Source of the DNA: an uncultured Sandaracinus sp.
GTDB lineage: Bacteria > Myxococcota_A > Polyangia > Polyangiales > Sandaracinaceae
NCBI GenBank assembly: GCA_903828805.1
Contig: CAIKNO010000651.1
Location: 1-60,061 of the forward strand
Direction of reading: 5' to 3'
DNA: 60,061 bases
The notes beneath the pieces are model-generated. The model made no database searches, was not told where the DNA came from, and saw only the letters and a list, made by a program, of their open reading frames with translations. Shown piece by piece: positions 1-8,316 of the stretch; the stretch's first letter is position 1; the number at the start of each line of letters is the position of its first letter. A program made the translations under genes and the position numbers.

Positions 1-764
1 AGGTCGTGTTCAGCGTGGACGGGGCCATCGAGGCGACCCACGACGCCATTCGAGGTCCGGGCCAGCATCGTGCGGTGCTCGAGGCCGTCGCCCTGGCGGT
101 CGCCGTGGGGCTTCCCTTCGGCATGACGATGACGCTCCACGCCGGCAACGTCACCGAGCTCGAGGCCCTCGGCTTCGAGGCCGCCCGCCTCGGGGCCCGG
201 CACGTCTCGTTCGCGATGATGCAGCCCACCGGCACGCATCTCGATGCCCGCCTCGGGCTGCCGCCCGCGGCATGGGAGGACGCGCACGCGCGCCTCGGGC
301 AGCTCGCGGCGATCTTGAGGATTCCGGTCATCGCGTCCGAAGGCTGGCCTCACCCGCGGCGGATGCAGACCTGCGCCGCGCTGCGGGGAGACACCCTCCA
401 CGTCGACCAGCACGGTCGGCTGACGCTGTGTTGCCTGCATTCCGACGTGCCGGGCGACCCCGAGGGCAGGACCGTCGCCGGACCCGCGAACGACGGTCTT
501 CTCGGCCCGCATCGGCAGTTGCTGGCGATCCAGCAGCGCGCCATGACGGCGCGGCTCGACGAGCTCCAGGGCGGCGATTTTCGCGACGATCCGTGGGCGG
601 AGTTCGAGTGCAACGGGTGCCTGCGACGCTTCGGGATGCCGCACTGGACCGGCCACGACGGTGGCGTCGGCGGCGCGGTGGCCGGGCGGGCGCGATGGCG
701 AGGCGCGTGGGACTCGGGGCGGCCCCGGGTGGCGCTGCCGCTGGTCCCTCGTCAGCGCGGGTGA
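1..764 (+). CDS. Radical SAM/SPASM-domain protein, C-terminal part (5' end outside window)
   Basis: The reading frame is open from the first complete codon at base 3, so the gene starts outside the window and only about 253 C-terminal residues are visible. Two cysteine clusters stand out: C-x20-CC around the segment HGRLTLCC, and FECNGCLRRFG near residue 205. This is the usual look of a SPASM/twitch auxiliary iron-sulfur region behind a radical SAM core; the CxxxCxxC core itself is not in view. Family members modify peptides or act as anaerobic maturases. The PqqD-like gene 2.3 kb downstream fits that role, because PqqD-type domains present peptides to such enzymes. The last 40 or so residues are Arg/Gly-rich and poorly conserved in appearance. 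Substrate unknown. Confidence 0.6.
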   Translation, partial: VVFSVDGAIEATHDAIRGPGQHRAVLEAVALAVAVGLPFGMTMTLHAGNVTELEALGFEAARLGARHVSFAMMQPTGTHLDARLGLPPAAWEDAHARLGQLAAILRIPVIASEGWPHPRRMQTCAALRGDTLHVDQHGRLTLCCLHSDVPGDPEGRTVAGPANDGLLGPHRQLLAIQQRAMTARLDELQGGDFRDDPWAEFECNGCLRRFGMPHWTGHDGGVGGAVAGRARWRGAWDSGRPRVALPLVPRQRG

Positions 765-825
765 ATGTGATAGGGTTCCGGCGCAACCGTTGGGCGACCG
801 CGGTGGCTCGACCGGGGTGAGGAGC

Positions 826-3069
826 ATGCATATGGCGCGTCTTGGACCGAAGGCTTGGCGTTGGGGAACTCTGGCTGGGCTCGTGGCCGCAGGGGCCGCG
901 TTCGGTGCCAGCGGCTGCCTCGGTTCGACCGAGGAATCCACCCGACTCGCGCCGCCCACGACGGTGGAGCGTGCCGTGGAGCTTCCGGTGCTCGGTGCGT
1001 TCGTCGGCTCCTTCGACGGGGAGGAGCTCACGATCCTCCCGGCGGATGCGCCCGAGGCGGCCGTGATGGCGCCCGGCGTGAACGCGCAGGCGCTGGTGGA
1101 TCTCGTCGGCGAGGCGTGCGGTGGCGGCGTGAGCTGCACCGGGACGAACCGCGTCGGGGTCGAGTCCATCAGCAACACCAAGGTCGCGCTGACGAACGGG
1201 GTCGAGAGCGCCTCGAGCACGACGGCGGGCGGCTGGGCGACGTTCCAGGGTTCGTGCGGCGGAACGCCGAGCAGCTCGCAGTCGGGCGTGTGCCAGCAGA
1301 TCCGGGTTCGCAACCTTTACGGGCAGCAGCTCGAGCGCGCCTACATCGAACTCAACGCGCTCGCCGTGTCCAGCACGACGACGTCGGTCTTCATCCCGGC
1401 CCCGGTGAACACGACGTCCCCCAACAGCTTCACGGGGACGTCCGATTTCGGGCTGAGCCCGGTGGTCACGAACGGGCTGTGGCGGGTCGGTGAGATGGGC
1501 GACAACTCGCCCACCGGGTCGGGCACGAACCTTCGCTGGGCGTTCTGGGGCACGACCCCGGCCGGCCAGAGCTTCCGGTTCACGTTCGGCTTCGTCATCC
1601 GCGGCTTGCTCGTGAACGGGACGCAGCGGGCCACGCTCGCCGGCGTCGATGCCCCCGGGAGCGACTACCCGTCGCGGACGACGGGCGCGTCTTCCACGTC
1701 CAACGCCGTTGCGATTTCGTCCGACGGTCGGTACGTGGTCTTCGTCAGCGCCTCGAATAGCCTGACCGGCCAGGGCACCGCGACCCACGTGGTGCGGCAC
1801 GACATGACCAACGGCTCGAACGCGCTCGCGACGGTCAACTCGGCCGGCACGGCCCAGACGTGCACGGCCGCGACGGTGACCAACCCGCACATCTCGGCGG
1901 ACGGAAACATCGTCGTCTTCTCCGCGGGCGGTGCCAGTTGCGACCTCGCGGGTCTCGGGGCGCCGCCGACCACCCCTCAGATCTACGCCCACGACTTCAG
2001 CTCGGGCGGGACCATCCTCGTGAGCCGCGACACGGCGGGCAGCTACGCGGACGCCACGTCGACGATTCCGCGGGTCAGTGGTGACGGCAACGTGGTCGTC
2101 TTCCAGAGCGCGGCCACGGACCTCGACCCGGACTACCCGGTGGGCCGGACGGCGTGCACCGAAGGGTACCGCTACGACATCCCGACGGACTCGATGTTTC
2201 ACTTCAGCGCCCCCCGCGGCTCCGACATCTTCGGCGGAGGCGGCTGGTCGGCCTGCACGTCGACGCTCTACTCGGCCCAGCAGCCGGACCTGAACTCCGA
2301 TGGGACCGTCATCGCGTTCCTGAGTCGGCAGCGACTGGACGTGGTGGATTCCGACACCAACGCCGACGTGTACGTCTACGATCACAACGCCACGAACGGC
2401 GTCGGCACCGTCGAGCTCTGGCCCGTCAGCCGCACGAGCGGCGGAGCACAGCTCTCCGGCAGCGGCACGGCGGCCTCGGCGAACGCGCATCACACGATCT
2501 CCCCCGACGGCAGCCTCGTCGCGTTCACGTCCGATCACACCAACGTGCTCGGTGCGGGCTCGAGCACCACAGGCCGCCGGCACGTCTACCGGCGCTCCGC
2601 CGCCGAGGGCGACAACTCCACCATCGTTCGCGTGGATGACACCGTGCTGAACACCGAGGCGAACGGAACCGGAGTTGCCGGCACGTCCTTCACGTCGGTC
2701 GCGATGTCGTCGTCGGGTCGGTTCCTGGCGTTCTGGAGCGCGGCGACGAACCTCGCCTCGGTGACCGGGTTCACACCTTCGGGCACGCAGCTGTACGTGT
2801 GCGACATGGACTCCTCGGTGGTCCTCCTGCGGCGCTGCTGGGTGGCGAGCACCGCGCAGCCCACGGCGGCCGGCTCGTTCTCGAACCTGACCGGCACGGC
2901 GGCGACCGGGAGCCGGATCGGCATGGCCTACGGCAACGACACCGAGGCGGGTTTCGTGGTCTACCAGGCGAGCCCCTCGGGCTGGGGCACGACGCTGAAC
3001 GGCTCGAACCAGACGATCGTGAGCCCCATCGGCGACCCGCGCGGTCAGGCCGTGAGCCCCTCGCCCTGA
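826..3069 (+). CDS. Secreted lipoprotein with PD40/TolB-type beta-propeller repeats
   Basis: A 747-residue protein starting at the ATG at 826, five bases after a GGAG. Upstream in-frame codons look non-coding. Residues 1-31 form a lipoprotein signal peptide (basic start, hydrophobic Leu/Ala/Gly stretch, lipobox ASGC with Cys31). From about residue 275 there are at least six repeats of the form SxDGRxVxFxSxxxxL, for example SSDGRYVVFVSA, SADGNIVVFSAG and SPDGSLVAFTSD, each followed by a YxxD-type strand. This is the PD40/WD40-like pattern of TolB-type propellers. It is probably anchored in the outer or inner membrane facing the periplasm or outside. It lies between the SPASM protein and the PqqD-like gene (7 bp gap), suggesting co-transcription. 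Ligand unknown. Confidence 0.75.
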   Translation: MHMARLGPKAWRWGTLAGLVAAGAAFGASGCLGSTEESTRLAPPTTVERAVELPVLGAFVGSFDGEELTILPADAPEAAVMAPGVNAQALVDLVGEACGGGVSCTGTNRVGVESISNTKVALTNGVESASSTTAGGWATFQGSCGGTPSSSQSGVCQQIRVRNLYGQQLERAYIELNALAVSSTTTSVFIPAPVNTTSPNSFTGTSDFGLSPVVTNGLWRVGEMGDNSPTGSGTNLRWAFWGTTPAGQSFRFTFGFVIRGLLVNGTQRATLAGVDAPGSDYPSRTTGASSTSNAVAISSDGRYVVFVSASNSLTGQGTATHVVRHDMTNGSNALATVNSAGTAQTCTAATVTNPHISADGNIVVFSAGGASCDLAGLGAPPTTPQIYAHDFSSGGTILVSRDTAGSYADATSTIPRVSGDGNVVVFQSAATDLDPDYPVGRTACTEGYRYDIPTDSMFHFSAPRGSDIFGGGGWSACTSTLYSAQQPDLNSDGTVIAFLSRQRLDVVDSDTNADVYVYDHNATNGVGTVELWPVSRTSGGAQLSGSGTAASANAHHTISPDGSLVAFTSDHTNVLGAGSSTTGRRHVYRRSAAEGDNSTIVRVDDTVLNTEANGTGVAGTSFTSVAMSSSGRFLAFWSAATNLASVTGFTPSGTQLYVCDMDSSVVLLRRCWVASTAQPTAAGSFSNLTGTAATGSRIGMAYGNDTEAGFVVYQASPSGWGTTLNGSNQTIVSPIGDPRGQAVSPSP

Positions 3070-3076
3070 GGACGCC

Positions 3077-3358
3077 GTGACCCGCTGGCATGGCTCGCCT
3101 CGGGCCATCCATACCCGAACGCCCCGCGGCGGGGTCGTCCTCGACCCCGTCCGAAAGGCGTATTTCGTGTTGAATCCCTCGGGCGAGATCCTCTGGTCCC
3201 GGCTCCGGGCGGGGGCCTCGCGCGATGAGCTCGCCCTCGCGCTCGTCGAGGAATTCGAAGTGAGCCAGGAGACCGCGGGCGCCGACGCCGACATCTGGCT
3301 CGGCGAGATGCTTGCCCTCGGGCTGGTCGAGGCGGTCGATGTCGAAGCGCCGCGGTGA
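3077..3358 (+). CDS. PqqD-like peptide-binding protein
   Basis: A 93-residue protein from a GTG start, ending in a GTGA overlap with the next gene. It follows the PqqD/RRE pattern: a beta-hairpin (VVLDPVRKAYFVLN), then NPSGEILWSRLRAGAS, an amphipathic helix with LVEEFEVS, and a final helix ending in LGLVE. PqqD domains bind precursor peptides and hand them to radical SAM or other modifying enzymes; some stand alone, as here. Coupling to the HprK-like gene suggests the two act on the same substrate. A second protein of identical length and pattern is at 4315-4596. No obvious precursor peptide gene is visible nearby. Confidence 0.75.
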   Translation: MTRWHGSPRAIHTRTPRGGVVLDPVRKAYFVLNPSGEILWSRLRAGASRDELALALVEEFEVSQETAGADADIWLGEMLALGLVEAVDVEAPR

Positions 3359-4293
3359 CGATGCGCGGGGGTGAGGCCCGGCTCGGGGGAGCACGCATCC
3401 GATGGTCCGTCCCCGAGGGCGCGCCGGGGGCGGCCGGTGGCCTCGAGCATCTCGGCCATCCCGCCGACGAGGCCCGTGGGTCCCTCGTCGGCGTCGAGGT
3501 GGAGTGGTCGGTCCGGGAGGCGTCGCCGGAGCCTTCTTCGAACGCGGCCCACCATGCGTTCTTCGGCGAGGTGCGGCTGCGCGTCGCGGCCGACGCCGCC
3601 GCGACGCGCGTCTGGTCCCCCGCCGCGACCTTCGACGTCAGCGCCAATCGGGTGCTCGGCGTCGTGCACGGCCCCGCCGAGCGGGTCGCCCTCCCCGCGT
3701 CCATCGCCCTGCACGTGCTCGCGGCCCACCACGGTCTGGCCCACCTTCACGCGGCGGTGGTGTCGTTTCGAGGCCGGACCCTCGTGCTGCCCGGGGGCAC
3801 CGGGTCGGGCCAGACGAGCGCGGCGCTGGCGTTCCGCGCCGCCGGCGCCGAGGTGCGCTCGGACGACGCTTGTTACGTCGATCCCGACGGGGAGGTCTGG
3901 CCCTTGACGCGCCCCTTGCACGTGGCGGAGCGGACGCTCCGAGCGCATCCGCGCCTCGAGGTCGTCGGCCACGTGTTCGAAGGCACGCCCAAGGCCCAGG
4001 TGGCGGGCGCCGTGCCGTCTCGAGGGCCCACCCCCATCGACGCGCTGGTGTTTCCCACCCTGCGTTCAGGGGGCTCGACCCGCGTCGAGCCCATGGACGG
4101 CGCCTCGGCGTGGACGGCGTTGCTCGGCTCGAGCGCCCTCGCGGTGCTCCCGCGGTCGCCCTGCCACGCGGCGCGTCTCGAGCTGCTCGCGCGCCTGGCC
4201 GCCCGGCCGGCGTTCCGGCTCGTGGCCGGCGAAGATGCGCTCGAGGACCCTCGCGTCATTCCGGCGGCGCTGGCCGCGTGCTGGAGGGGATGA
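3355..4293 (+). CDS. HprK-like kinase-fold protein with altered P-loop
   Basis: 312 residues, GTG start overlapping the PqqD-like gene; a second in-frame ATG lies two codons in. The centre (residues about 140-180) has the features of HPr-kinase-like proteins: LPGGTGSGQTS as the P-loop, then RSDDACYVDPDG, matching the SDD-type motif that follows in this family. The invariant P-loop lysine is replaced by glutamine (residue 153, codon CAG at 3811-3813), so ATP binding may be weak or altered. Relatives beside PqqD genes occur in peptide-modification and polysaccharide loci; their substrates are usually unknown. The N-terminal 130 residues resemble nothing I recognise. The gene ends 21 bp from the convergent PqqD gene. 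Confidence 0.65.
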   Translation: MTMRGGEARLGGARIRWSVPEGAPGAAGGLEHLGHPADEARGSLVGVEVEWSVREASPEPSSNAAHHAFFGEVRLRVAADAAATRVWSPAATFDVSANRVLGVVHGPAERVALPASIALHVLAAHHGLAHLHAAVVSFRGRTLVLPGGTGSGQTSAALAFRAAGAEVRSDDACYVDPDGEVWPLTRPLHVAERTLRAHPRLEVVGHVFEGTPKAQVAGAVPSRGPTPIDALVFPTLRSGGSTRVEPMDGASAWTALLGSSALAVLPRSPCHAARLELLARLAARPAFRLVAGEDALEDPRVIPAALAACWRG

Positions 4294-4314
4294 TCGAGCC
4301 GTTCGAAGCGCCGC

Positions 4315-4596
4315 TCACCCTTCGCGGGCGGCCGCCTCGCCACGCTCGAGCCACCCACCCTGGACGAGCGCGTCGACGAACATCTGCACGTCGTGCCGCG
4401 CCACCGACGCGGCCACATCGAACTCGAGCGCGAGCTGATGCGCGATCGCTTCTTCGGATCGGCCATCGGCGAGCGCCCAGATCCGGCTGCCGACCTCGTT
4501 GAGCACCTGCGTCTCGAGGCCCGGCAGCGAGACGAGGACGACCTGCCCGCCGATCTCGTGCGCGACCGCGCCGGGGGCACGACGCACGCCCGTCAC
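4315..4596 (-). CDS. Second PqqD-like peptide-binding protein
   Basis: 93 residues from a GTG at 4596-4594 that overlaps the stop of the upstream ABC transporter gene (GTGA). Longer in-frame extensions lie inside the transporter gene and look like shadow translation. It aligns with the PqqD-like protein at 3077-3358: VLNEVGSRIWALADGRS matches VLNPSGEILWSRLRAGAS, followed by LALEFDV and a terminal LVQGGWLE helix. It is the last gene of a minus-strand operon with an ABC exporter and a nucleotidyltransferase. A PqqD-like protein beside an exporter suggests handling of a peptide or peptide-linked product, but no precursor was found. Confidence 0.72.
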   Translation of the reverse strand: MTGVRRAPGAVAHEIGGQVVLVSLPGLETQVLNEVGSRIWALADGRSEEAIAHQLALEFDVAASVARHDVQMFVDALVQGGWLERGEAAAREG

Positions 4597-6305
4597 GCGC
4601 GGCCTCGCGGTCGGGACTCGAAGAGGCGCGCCCCGCCCTCGTCCGGTCGCACCTCGACGACCCGATCGCACGCGTCCATCAGCGGTCCGCGATGCGTGGC
4701 GACGACCACCGTGCAGGCGCCGCGGAGCCGTCCGAGGAGCGCTGCGACCTCCAGCTCGAGCGCGAGATCGAGCGCGGAACTGGGCTCGTCGAGCACGAGC
4801 AAGGCAGGCTCACCCACGAGCGCGCGGGCCAGCGCCGCCCGCTGTCGCTCGCCCACGGAGAGGCCCTCTCCGCCCTCGCCGATTGGTCGATCGAGACCGG
4901 CGCCTTCGACGCCCAGGGCCGCCGCACCGGCCTGGGCGAGCGCGGCGCGCAGCACGTCGTCGTGCAGGACCTCTCGATGGCCGTACGCCAGGTTCTCGCG
5001 CAGCGTTCCGCGACACCAGAGCGGATCGGCGCTGACCAGGCCGAGGCGACCGCCGCCCTCGAGCCACGCGGCCGGCGGCAGCCCATCGACGAGCACCTCG
5101 CCGACGGCCGGGTGCACGACGCCCAGCAACGTTCGCAGCAGCGTCGTCTTGCCGACGCCGCTCGGCCCGACGACACCGACGACCTCGCCCGGCGCGACCC
5201 CGAGGTGCACGTCGCGCAAGGCGACCACGGCCCCGCGGGGCCTCTCGGTGGGCTCGGAACGGCCGGCGCTGGACCATGCCACCGTGACTCCGTCGAGGGT
5301 CACCCGCGCGGCGCCTGCGGGCCGCGTCGTGATTCGTCGAGCGGGCGCAGGCCGTGCCGGTTCGGCCCGGAGGACCTCGAGCGCAGGCCTCGACGCGGCG
5401 ATGACGCCGAGCCCCTGCCCCATCGTGGCCAGCGACGACGCGACGCGGACGAGCGCGTAGAGCATGGTGACCATCATCGCCGGCGCCAGGCCCGACGCGC
5501 GGCCAGCGGCGGAGAGCACGCCGATCGCCACGAACGCGGGCAGCGCAGGCGCCAGGGCGGCCAGGGCCTGCCCGCGCGCCACGCGCCGCTGCAGCGCCGC
5601 ATGGGCATCGACCTCGACGATGAGGCGGGCGCGCTCGTCATCGACCGTCTGCAGCGCCCGGAGCTCCAGGGCGTGGCGGGTCGCGCGGGTGAGCGTGGAG
5701 ACGACCTGGCGCTGGGCCTCCCCCAGGCCCTCGGCGCGGCGCCTCGTCCGCCGCATCAAGCGTCGCGCCGCCTCCGCGCCGGCCGCGAGCACGACGAGCA
5801 TCCCGAAGCCGAGGCCCGGCGAGATCCACAACACCAGCCCGGAAAGCAGCACTGACTGCACGGCCTGCGCCACCACGAGCACCGCGACCTGCCGTGCCTG
5901 GGCCGCGCGGGGGATGCGTTCCAGCCAGCGCGTCAGGGCGTCTGCGGTGGGCGATCCGAGCGCTCCGTCCAGCGAATCGCTGACCGCCAGCACGGCGTCG
6001 AGGCCGCCCCTGCGAAGCCTCCGGGAGGTCTCGATGCCCGTCGCCGTCGCGGCTTGCCCCAGGGCGATGTGAAGCACGACACGCAGCGCTGCTGCGAACG
6101 TGAGCACGGCGACGAGGCGCGCGGCCGGCGCTGCGCCCGTGCCGGCCACGTCCGATGCGAACGCGGACAGGCTCCACGCCAGCACGGCCTCGGTCGCCGC
6201 CGACAGCGCGCCGAGCGAACCGGCGAGAACGGCCGCCGACGGTGAAATGAGTCCGTCCCCGCCGGTCGAGCGCCGGAGGAGCCCGCGCGCCGCCTCACCG
6301 CGCAT
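4593..6305 (-). CDS. ABC exporter, fused membrane and ATPase domains
   Basis: 570 residues. The ATG at 6305-6303 was chosen because everything upstream in frame overlaps the nucleotidyltransferase gene in another frame and looks non-coding; the two genes overlap by 11 bases. Residues about 20-310 are the hydrophobic transmembrane domain (type I exporter layout, six-helix pattern). The ATPase domain follows with Walker A GPSGVGKTT, signature LSVGERQRAALARAL and Walker B LLVLDEP. Such half-transporters dimerise in the inner membrane and export lipids, peptides or glycolipids. The coupled PqqD-like gene points to a peptide-related cargo; the sugar nucleotidyltransferase upstream points to a sugar. 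No peptidase C39 domain is present. Confidence 0.85.
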   Translation of the reverse strand: MRGEAARGLLRRSTGGDGLISPSAAVLAGSLGALSAATEAVLAWSLSAFASDVAGTGAAPAARLVAVLTFAAALRVVLHIALGQAATATGIETSRRLRRGGLDAVLAVSDSLDGALGSPTADALTRWLERIPRAAQARQVAVLVVAQAVQSVLLSGLVLWISPGLGFGMLVVLAAGAEAARRLMRRTRRRAEGLGEAQRQVVSTLTRATRHALELRALQTVDDERARLIVEVDAHAALQRRVARGQALAALAPALPAFVAIGVLSAAGRASGLAPAMMVTMLYALVRVASSLATMGQGLGVIAASRPALEVLRAEPARPAPARRITTRPAGAARVTLDGVTVAWSSAGRSEPTERPRGAVVALRDVHLGVAPGEVVGVVGPSGVGKTTLLRTLLGVVHPAVGEVLVDGLPPAAWLEGGGRLGLVSADPLWCRGTLRENLAYGHREVLHDDVLRAALAQAGAAALGVEGAGLDRPIGEGGEGLSVGERQRAALARALVGEPALLVLDEPSSALDLALELEVAALLGRLRGACTVVVATHRGPLMDACDRVVEVRPDEGGARLFESRPRGRA

Positions 6306-7230
6306 CGACGACGAGTTCTCCGCCCAGGATCGCGTCCGCCGCCGACGCGCGCACGACCGTGTCGGGCCAGACGATGCAGCGCTCGAGCCGCACCCCCGGC
6401 GCGACCGTCGCCCCACGCCCCACGGTGGTCTCGTGGAGCTCGCCCTCGATCCTCGCGGTCGGATCGATGGACACGCCCTGCCGCGGGGGCATCCGGTCCC
6501 CCCCGCGGAACATGTCGAGGCTCGCGGCGAGGTACTCGCGCGGGGTCCCGAGATCGCGCCACGCCGCGGCCTCCACGTGCCCGGCGATCCGCTCGCCGCG
6601 ATCCACCCACGGCACGTAGCCTCGACGCACGATGCAGCCCTCGGCCGGCAGGTCGAGCACCGCGCGTGCCGACAGGACGTGGACGCCGGTGAACATGAAC
6701 GCCGAGAGTCCCGGCGGCGTGGGGGCCCGGCCGAGCAGCCTGCGCACCCTGCCCTCGTCGTCGATCTCGATCGCGCCGAAGCGGAACGGGTCGTCGACCG
6801 CGCGCAGCACCATCGTCGCGTAGGCCCCGAGGCGACGATGCGTCGCGAGCGCAGCCGCGAGGTCGGGTTCGAACCGGACGTCCCCATTGAACACCACGAG
6901 GGGCTCGTCCGCGGCGAGATCCCGGCCGAGCGCCGAAGACTGCACGTCCACGCCGTGCCGGACGCCCCCGGCCGTGCCGAGCAGCACGGGTTCGTGGGCG
7001 AACGTGAGCGCGGGCCCGCCCGGCGCGCGGTCCGCCTCGAGAGCCTCCGCCATCTTCGCCGCGAGGTGGTGGGTGTTGAGCACGACCTCGGTCACCCCGT
7101 GCGTCGCGAGATGATCGAGCGCGAACCCGGCGAGGGGGCGGTTCCACAGGGGCACGGCGGGCTTGGGCAGCACGTCGGTCAGCGGCCGGAGGCGCGTGCC
7201 CAGCCCCGCCGCGAAGACGAGGGCCCTCAC
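6295..7230 (-). CDS. Sugar-1-phosphate nucleotidyltransferase (GalU/RmlA/ManC-like)
   Basis: 311 residues from the GTG at 7230. The nucleotidyltransferase signature starts almost at once: LVFAAGLGTRLRPLT then LPKPAVPLWNRPL. Later motifs are VFNGDVRF (metal-binding Asp) and, after the catalytic domain, a short left-handed-helix-like C-terminus (GATVAPGVRLERCIVWPDTV) as in mannose-1-phosphate guanylyltransferases. It should transfer a nucleotide to a sugar phosphate in the cytoplasm; NTP and sugar cannot be told from sequence alone. It is the first gene of the operon with the ABC exporter and PqqD-like protein and is divergent from the UDP-glucuronate decarboxylase gene. Confidence 0.8.
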   Translation of the reverse strand: MRALVFAAGLGTRLRPLTDVLPKPAVPLWNRPLAGFALDHLATHGVTEVVLNTHHLAAKMAEALEADRAPGGPALTFAHEPVLLGTAGGVRHGVDVQSSALGRDLAADEPLVVFNGDVRFEPDLAAALATHRRLGAYATMVLRAVDDPFRFGAIEIDDEGRVRRLLGRAPTPPGLSAFMFTGVHVLSARAVLDLPAEGCIVRRGYVPWVDRGERIAGHVEAAAWRDLGTPREYLAASLDMFRGGDRMPPRQGVSIDPTARIEGELHETTVGRGATVAPGVRLERCIVWPDTVVRASAADAILGGELVVDAR

Positions 7231-7317
7231 GCCTCGCCCTGCCCGCGAGACGCTCGCCCGGGTGCGGTACGGGCGCGCCACGCGACCGTGCCGCCCACGA
7301 CGACTCGCACCCGCGCG

Positions 7318-7346
7318 TTGCCCCTTCGAAGCCCGTCAGGTATCCC
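7318..7346 (+). promoter_or_regulatory. Candidate sigma-70-type promoter for the nucleotide-sugar operon
   Basis: TTGCCC (7318-7323), a 17-base spacer and TATCCC (7341-7346) lie 14 bases before the decarboxylase ATG, in the 129-bp divergent gap. The match to consensus is partial, so this is tentative. Confidence 0.3.
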
Positions 7347-7359
7347 ACCCCGCACGTCC

Positions 7360-8316
7360 ATGCCCCTTCGTTGTCTCGTGACCGGCGGCGCCGGGTTCGT
7401 CGGCTCCCACCTCTGCGACCGTCTCCTCGCGGAGGATCACGAGGTCTTGGCCCTCGACAACTTCTACACCGGGAGCCGTCGAAACGTCGCCCATCTCGTC
7501 GAACACCCGCGGTTCTCGCTGGTCGAGCACGACGTCCGCCAGCCTTTCCCGGCGCTCGGGGGGCGCTTCGACTGGATCTTCCACCTCGCCTGCCCGGCCA
7601 GTCCTCCGCACTATCAGCGCGACCCTGTGTTCACGTCGATGACGGCGGTGCTCGGGACCTTGCACGGTCTCGAGCGCGCCGAGGCGGATGGCGCGCGCTT
7701 CTTCCAGGCGAGCACGAGCGAGGTGTACGGGGACCCCGAGGTTCATCCTCAGCCCGAGTCGTACAAGGGTTCGGTCAACACGCTCGGCCCCCGCGCCTGT
7801 TACGACGAGGGCAAGCGGATGGGCGAGAGCCTCTGCATGGACTTCCACCGCAGCCGCGGCGTCGAGGTCCGGATCGTGCGGATCTTCAACACGTACGGGC
7901 CGCGCATGAACCCCGAGGACGGCCGCGTCGTCAGCAATTTTCTGATGCAAGCCCTCCGTGGCGAGGCGCTCACGCTCTACGGGGACGGGTCGCAGACGCG
8001 GAGCTTCTGCTTCGTCGACGACCTCATCGACGGCTTCCTCCGGCTCATGTCCCACCCGACCGAGGTAGGCCCCGTGAACCTCGGGACCGAGTTCGAGTTC
8101 ACGATGCGCGAGCTCGCCCTCGAGGTCGGGCGGGCCGTCGGCAAGGCGCCGGTCCTGGTGCATCGTCCCCTGCCCGCGGACGATCCGACCCAGCGGCGAC
8201 CCGACCTGTCGCGCGCCCGTGCCGTGCTGGGGTACGAGCCGAGGACGCCTCTCGCGGAGGGGCTCGTGCGGACGGCCGCATACTTCGCGGCCCGCATCGA
8301 GGAGGAGACGCGATGA
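7360..8316 (+). CDS. uxs: UDP-glucuronate decarboxylase (UDP-xylose synthase)
   Basis: 318 residues from the ATG at 7360. Extended SDR enzyme: Rossmann motif VTGGAGFVGSHL at residues 6-17, STSEVYGDPEVHPQ, and the family-typical GPRACYDEGKR with catalytic Tyr148 and Lys152. The HPQPESY and YDEGKRMGE segments separate UDP-glucuronate decarboxylases from 4-epimerases. It converts UDP-glucuronate to UDP-xylose with bound NAD. The next gene, UDP-glucose dehydrogenase, makes its substrate and overlaps it (ATGA), so the two form a UDP-glucose to UDP-xylose route. Confidence 0.9.
   Translation: MPLRCLVTGGAGFVGSHLCDRLLAEDHEVLALDNFYTGSRRNVAHLVEHPRFSLVEHDVRQPFPALGGRFDWIFHLACPASPPHYQRDPVFTSMTAVLGTLHGLERAEADGARFFQASTSEVYGDPEVHPQPESYKGSVNTLGPRACYDEGKRMGESLCMDFHRSRGVEVRIVRIFNTYGPRMNPEDGRVVSNFLMQALRGEALTLYGDGSQTRSFCFVDDLIDGFLRLMSHPTEVGPVNLGTEFEFTMRELALEVGRAVGKAPVLVHRPLPADDPTQRRPDLSRARAVLGYEPRTPLAEGLVRTAAYFAARIEEETR

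Noticed and set aside
328-3972. Very long minus-strand open frame (1214 codons)
   Set aside because: It is antisense to the SPASM, propeller lipoprotein, PqqD and HprK-like genes, is Arg/Gly/His-rich without recognisable domains, and reflects the lack of stop codons in GC-rich DNA.
6306-6887. N-terminal extension of the ABC exporter frame
   Set aside because: It lies inside the nucleotidyltransferase gene in another frame and has a Ser/Arg-rich, non-conserved look; the ATG at 6305 begins the recognisable protein.
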